From NCBI GenBank assembly GCA_026786225.1, contig JAJAYN010000063.1:1-9372 (forward strand): DNA of 9,372 nt. The letters are read 5' to 3'. Position 1 is the stretch's first letter. Every line of letters begins with the position of its first letter. Of the stretch, positions 6,430 to 9,372 are shown one piece after another. Position numbers and translations under genes: made by a program. This DNA is from Burkholderiales bacterium (lineage in GTDB: Bacteria > Pseudomonadota > Gammaproteobacteria > Burkholderiales > Usitatibacteraceae). The notes below the pieces were generated by a model, which saw nothing but the letters and a program-made list of their open reading frames with translations, ran no database searches and had not been told where the DNA came from.

Positions 6430-7173
6430 CTATTTTTTCCATCTTGCGTGTTCGGTAATTGGCGCAAAACACAGACCTTTGGCCTTCAATCCGCTGACGA
6501 GTTCATCGAGTCGCAGATAGAGCGGATCCTTGCGCGACCAGATGCCGAGATGCCAGAGCAGAATATCGCCATCCTTGATGGTGCGAATCTGTGTCTTGAT
6601 CAATGCATCGGACGGAAATTTTTCGCTAGGCAATTCATCGCCGGAAAACCCAGCCGCTGTCCAGGGTACATGATCAAAACCACAGGACTTGGCAAATTGC
6701 GTCGCGTTGGGTGTGAGTTTTCCGCCGGGCGCGCGCCAGATGCCATCGAATCCCCTGCCGGTCATTTTTCTGAATGCTATTTCCGGTGCCTTCAGCTCCG
6801 CACATACGCCGGCGGCGTCGAGCGTCTCGCCGGACGTCGCGCCTGCCGGCACGTAGCTGACCTTTTCTGTTCCTGCGTCGCGTCGGAAAACCCAGTGTCG
6901 CCAGGTGTGCGAGCCAAAGGCGTGCCCCTCGTCGGCACGCGCCTTCCAGAATGCTGTCCATGAAGGGTCCAGCGACGTGTCACCACGCGTGGTCTTTTCA
7001 TTGGCCAGAAAGAAGGTCGCTTTGATATCGTGCTTTTTCAGCACCGACGCCATTTCGTCAGCGGGCTGCATATTGCCCGTGTCGATGGTGAGGTAAACCG
7101 TACCCGCGCAACTGGCCGCTTCCACACCAGCAGGTACTAAAACGATCAATACGCAGGCAAGCAAGTGCTTCAT
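6430..7173 (-). CDS. Exported polysaccharide deacetylase (NodB/CE4-like) with altered motif 1
   Basis: This 247-residue protein has a signal peptide (MKHLLACVLIVLVPAGVEA, cut about residue 19-20), so it acts in the periplasm or at the surface. The NodB fold is recognisable. Motif 1 is LTIDTG (D31, T32), motif 2 is the metal site H89-T-W-R-H93, motif 3 is the R147-A-P149 loop (WRAPGG), and the late motif is LLWHLG with H208. In canonical CE4 enzymes motif 1 is TFDDG: the first Asp is the base and the second a metal ligand. Here the second is Thr, so the metal triad lacks one ligand. The rest of the active site is kept, which suggests a distinct subgroup and not a dead enzyme, but this is inference. 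Substrates of the family include N-acetylglucosamine polymers and peptidoglycan. It lies 11 nt after the beta-propeller gene and abuts the hydroxylase gene. No strong Shine-Dalgarno sequence is seen. Confidence 0.85.
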   Translation of the reverse strand: MKHLLACVLIVLVPAGVEAASCAGTVYLTIDTGNMQPADEMASVLKKHDIKATFFLANEKTTRGDTSLDPSWTAFWKARADEGHAFGSHTWRHWVFRRDAGTEKVSYVPAGATSGETLDAAGVCAELKAPEIAFRKMTGRGFDGIWRAPGGKLTPNATQFAKSCGFDHVPWTAAGFSGDELPSEKFPSDALIKTQIRTIKDGDILLWHLGIWSRKDPLYLRLDELVSGLKAKGLCFAPITEHARWKK

Positions 7174-7184
7174 CTCAATGCAAT

Positions 7185-8159
7185 TTACTTACGCGCAGCA
7201 TGATTTGCGAAATAGATACCGTGTGGGGACTTTCCAACCGGGATTTGCTTGATGATTTTCTTTGTCACCATGTCGATGATCGTTACTTTCTTGATCCAGC
7301 GCGAGGTCACCCAAAGCTGCTTGCCATCTTTGGTGAGCTCCATGCAGTCAGGCCCGCCTGGCACACTGATGGTATCGATCACGGCGAGTGTCGATTGATC
7401 GATGATATTGACTGTATTCGATACGCGGTTGCTCACCAGCAGGCGATTGCCGTCACCCATCGGCAGGAAATTGTGCGCACCCTTGCCGGTGGTGATTTTC
7501 TTGACGGTCTTTTGCGTGCGCCAGTCGATCACCTGCACGTAGTCCTCGCCCGTCATGCCAATGAGGGCGTATTTGTCATCCGGCGTCAGCCAGACACCGG
7601 CGGGCATTTTGCCGACCGGCATTTTCCATTTCAGGGATTGCGTGTTGAGATCAAACGCGGCCAACTCGTTTGAATCCTGCAAAGTGATAAAGGCAAGCGA
7701 GCTGTCGCTGTTGAAACCGACATGGCTGGGCGCCTTGGGTGCTGGAAGGCGTTTAATCAAACTGAAATCGGCACCGTTGTAAATATCGATGCGGTCCAAT
7801 CGCAAGCTGACAGAGACAAACCATTTTTTGTCGGGACTGAAACCGATCTGGTAGGGGTCCGATATTTTGTCCAGCCTGCGCTTGACTTCGCCGGTCAGCG
7901 GATCGAGAAACACCATGTCGTTCGATGTCGCATTGGCAACAATCAGATAGCGATCATCGGGCGTTGCCATCAAGTGATGTGGCTCTTTGCCGACGGGAAA
8001 TCGCTTGGTTTCCACCATGGTCGCCTTGTCGATCAGGCTGACGGTACCTTCGCCGGAATTGAGGACGATGACGACTTCGGCAGACGATGGCGTGGAATAC
8101 ATATTGAATACCGCCGCGAGGCCTAGAATCACAATTGGTTTCGACAAACAAAAATTCAC
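7185..8159 (-). CDS. Exported YVTN/YncE-type seven-bladed beta-propeller protein
   Basis: This is a 324-residue secreted beta-propeller. It uses a GTG start at 8159-8157, supported by GAAGGG 6 nt upstream and by a signal peptide right after it (hydrophobic core PIVILGLAAVF, cut near SSA-27). About seven repeats of roughly 42 residues follow, each with the YVTN-type pattern V-x-hydrophobic-I-D-x-x-T-x-x-V-x-x-x-I-P-V-G-x-x-P-H. Examples are FPVGKEPHH (55-62), MPVGKMPAG (180-188), ITTGKGAHN (222-230) and IPVGKSPHG (306-314), joined by PDDRYLIVAN-like strands. Such proteins bind partners or ligands and have no catalytic residues that I can see. It is the first gene of the four-gene operon and is followed 11 nt later by the deacetylase, so a role in handling the same envelope polymer is a reasonable guess. 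The true function is unknown. Confidence 0.87.
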   Translation of the reverse strand: MNFCLSKPIVILGLAAVFNMYSTPSSAEVVIVLNSGEGTVSLIDKATMVETKRFPVGKEPHHLMATPDDRYLIVANATSNDMVFLDPLTGEVKRRLDKISDPYQIGFSPDKKWFVSVSLRLDRIDIYNGADFSLIKRLPAPKAPSHVGFNSDSSLAFITLQDSNELAAFDLNTQSLKWKMPVGKMPAGVWLTPDDKYALIGMTGEDYVQVIDWRTQKTVKKITTGKGAHNFLPMGDGNRLLVSNRVSNTVNIIDQSTLAVIDTISVPGGPDCMELTKDGKQLWVTSRWIKKVTIIDMVTKKIIKQIPVGKSPHGIYFANHAARK

Positions 8160-8190
8160 AAAAAACCCTTCAAATCACGGCGTTACGAGA

Positions 8191-8205
8191 TAAACATGAG
8201 GTTTA
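8191..8205. promoter_or_regulatory. Small dyad in the divergent intergenic region, possible operator
   Basis: TAAAC-ATGAG-GTTTA is a perfect 5-bp inverted repeat around 5 bp. It sits in the 125-bp gap between the propeller operon (minus) and the Nudix gene (plus). ACTC-AA-GAGT (8205-8214) follows directly. I could not assign a convincing sigma-70 promoter on either strand in this gap, so the operator idea rests on symmetry and position only. Confidence 0.25.
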
Positions 8206-8284
8206 CTCAAGAGTGCGCATGCTACCATGACGCAAATGATCTAACGCTCCAGACTGCATATCTGCCGACCCGCTTTTACGTCTC

Positions 8285-8836
8285 ATGACAATCAAATTTT
8301 GTTCACAGTGCGGCTCCGGAAAAATTGAATCGGCGTTGCCGCCCGGCGATGATCGTGCGCGCGAAATCTGCGCCGACTGCGGGTACATTCATTACGTCAA
8401 CCCGAAAGTCGTCGTGGGCAGTATTCCGGTTTGGGGCGAACAGATTTTGCTTTGCAAGCGAGCAATCGAGCCGCGCTACGGTAAATGGACGCTGCCAGCG
8501 GGCTTTATGGAAGAAGGCGAAACGCTGGCCGAGGGCGCAAAGCGCGAAACGCTGGAGGAAGCAGGTGCCCGCATCAGCATCGAGCAGCTCTATGCGAGTT
8601 ACTCTTTGCCTGAAATCAGCCAGGTTTACGTACTGTTTCTCGCCAGACTCGACGACCTGAACTATTTAGCGGGCAGCGAGAGCCTGGAGGTAAAACTTTT
8701 CCATGAACACGAAATCCCGTGGGACGAACTGGCTTTTGTCGCCATCAGCGAAGCGCTAAAGCGCTATTTTGCGGATCGCGTCAAAGGTTCGTACACCCCG
8801 CATTTCAGTGATCTGCGGAGAGCGAAAATTCGGTAA
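8285..8836 (+). CDS. Zinc-ribbon Nudix hydrolase
   Basis: This is a 183-residue cytosolic protein. An N-terminal zinc ribbon has C6-x2-C9 (FCSQCG) and C29-x2-C32 (CADCG), then the linker YIHYVNPKVVVG typical of the Nudix_N_2 type. The Nudix box at 73-95 is complete: G73, E79, R87-E88, E91-E92 and G94, matching Gx5Ex7REUxEExGU, with the catalytic magnesium-binding glutamates present. Members cleave nucleoside diphosphates linked to another group. The zinc ribbon resembles that of NADH pyrophosphatase NudC, but the NudC-specific SQPWPFPxS motif is absent, so the substrate is open (ADP-ribose or FAD are common for relatives). The ATG has no evident Shine-Dalgarno sequence but gives the expected N-terminus. 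The gene stands alone, divergent from the propeller operon and convergent with the cysS remnant. Confidence 0.9.
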   Translation: MTIKFCSQCGSGKIESALPPGDDRAREICADCGYIHYVNPKVVVGSIPVWGEQILLCKRAIEPRYGKWTLPAGFMEEGETLAEGAKRETLEEAGARISIEQLYASYSLPEISQVYVLFLARLDDLNYLAGSESLEVKLFHEHEIPWDELAFVAISEALKRYFADRVKGSYTPHFSDLRRAKIR

Positions 8837-8848
8837 AGTCTATTACTG

Positions 8849-8886
8849 GCGCGCCGTTTCGGATGTTTTCGTCTGGAAACGCGCGT
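8849..8886. other. Imperfect hairpin between convergent genes
   Basis: GCGCGCCGTTTC (8849-8860) can pair with GAAACGCGCGT (8876-8886), with one bulged C and a 15-nt loop. It begins 13 nt after the Nudix stop codon. No U tract follows on the plus strand, so it is at best a weak or factor-dependent transcript end. Confidence 0.35.
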
Positions 8887-8934
8887 CAATGGCGGATCTA
8901 AGCTTTTACTTTCAGCGTGTGCTGCAAAATGAGC

Positions 8935-9306
8935 TTACTTCCGACGCCATTCCGTCAAACCGCTTGGCTTGTCTTCCAGCACAATGCCGGCTGCATCGAG
9001 TTGCTTGCGAATGGCGTCGGCCCGGGTGAAATCCCGGCCTTGCTTGGCGACATTGCGCTCATTCACCAAGGCATCTACATCCAACGCTGCGGTATTGGCG
9101 GCACCTTGCACGAAAGCCGCTGGCGCGTCCTGAAAAAATCCAAGCGTCGCACCAAGGGCCTTCAGTTGTCCGGCCGTATCAGCTGACTTGGTACGATTGA
9201 GCTCGCGGCGCAATTCATGCAAGACCGTAAATGCAGCCGGCGTATCGAAATCGTCTTCCATCGCCGCACGAAATTTCTGTGCGGTCGCGTTTGACCAATA
9301 GAACAT
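8935..9306 (-). pseudogene. cysS: Cysteinyl-tRNA synthetase, C-terminal remnant
   Basis: The 124 codons match the C-terminal end of bacterial CysRS: KFRAAMEDDFDTPAAF (compare FxxAMDDDFNTPEA), HELRRELNRTKS, a short helix ending GFFQDAPAAF, then RDFTRADAIRKQL and GIVLEDKPSG before the last WRRK. This is the DALR-type and tRNA-recognition region. A whole CysRS is about 460 residues; the catalytic domain with HIGH and KMSKS motifs is absent. Going upstream, the frame reads 6 more non-CysRS codons, then meets TAA at 9327-9325, and none of the three minus frames up to the window edge resembles CysRS. ATG 9306 has GGGAGG only 2 nt upstream, so it is a poor start. The remnant could come from truncation or a frameshift, or from an assembly join; a working cysS must exist elsewhere if this is a true chromosome. 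Confidence 0.7.
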
Positions 9307-9372
9307 GACCTCCCTAGCAGGCCTTTACATGTGCCCCATTTTGAAGCCCAGCCACGCCATAAGCGCATGATA
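9307..9372 (-). other. Unassigned sequence upstream of the cysS remnant
   Basis: In the same minus frame this reads YHALMAWLGFKMGHM, then stop (9327-9325), then RPAREV into the CysRS segment. The peptide is not one I recognise and could be the tail of another gene. The second minus frame is open and the third stops at 9316-9314; neither yields CysRS sequence. Confidence 0.3.

Noticed and set aside
6160..6963. Plus-strand open frame of 267 codons
   Set aside because: It lies antisense across the hydroxylase and deacetylase genes, which have clear catalytic motifs; its product has no recognisable domain, and long antisense frames are expected at high GC.
1..9372. CRISPR array, prophage or defence island
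   Set aside because: No regularly spaced direct repeats, integrase, phage genes or defence-family proteins are visible; the genes are housekeeping or envelope-related.
9307..9372. Reading YHALMAWLGFKMGHM as part of the CysRS helical domain
   Set aside because: Only a faint similarity to the A-L-x-R-L-Y-x-A-L helix, and it is cut off by an in-frame stop, so chance resemblance is more likely.

Overview
The window looks like a chromosomal segment of a betaproteobacterium. The evidence is the overall style of the housekeeping proteins (RlmD, a YccA-type Bax inhibitor-1 protein, a zinc-ribbon Nudix hydrolase, a CysRS tail), the high GC content, and a lysyl-endopeptidase-like secreted protease that recalls those of Burkholderiales and Xanthomonadales. 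This assignment rests on protein resemblance only; no search was run.

Layout. Positions 1-186 (minus) hold the N-terminus of an exported PQQ-type sugar dehydrogenase. Its ribosome binding site touches the CCA end of a tRNA-Ser(UGA) gene (196-285, minus), so the mRNA appears to emerge directly from a tRNA transcript. Divergent from the tRNA is a seven-helix Bax inhibitor-1/YccA membrane protein (405-1088, plus), which ends in a 36-bp perfect palindromic terminator. A noncoding gap follows (1145-1370); it contains a paired inverted repeat (1251-1339) of the dispersed, REP-like sort. Next comes rlmD (1371-2699, minus), a 23S rRNA uracil-5 methyltransferase with its own TATAAT box.

The core is a tight minus-strand run of four genes, transcribed from about 8160 down to a strong hairpin terminator at 2802-2829: an exported YVTN/YncE-type beta-propeller (7185-8159), an exported NodB/CE4-like polysaccharide deacetylase with an altered first motif (6430-7173), a membrane di-iron fatty acid hydroxylase/sterol desaturase-family enzyme (5440-6429), and a large secreted trypsin-fold protease resembling lysyl endopeptidase, with a PPC-like domain and two C-terminal tandem repeats (2849-5434). 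The junctions are 11 nt, TAGATG and TAATG, so an operon is very likely. All four products are predicted to be exported or membrane-bound, so the operon probably serves the cell envelope or surface. Its exact role is not evident from the sequence.

Divergent from the operon, across a 125-bp gap containing a small dyad, is a zinc-ribbon Nudix hydrolase (8285-8836, plus). The window closes with the C-terminal 124 codons of a cysteinyl-tRNA synthetase (8935-9306, minus). Its upstream sequence is closed by an in-frame stop and does not resemble CysRS, so it is a remnant, a frameshifted copy or an assembly junction.
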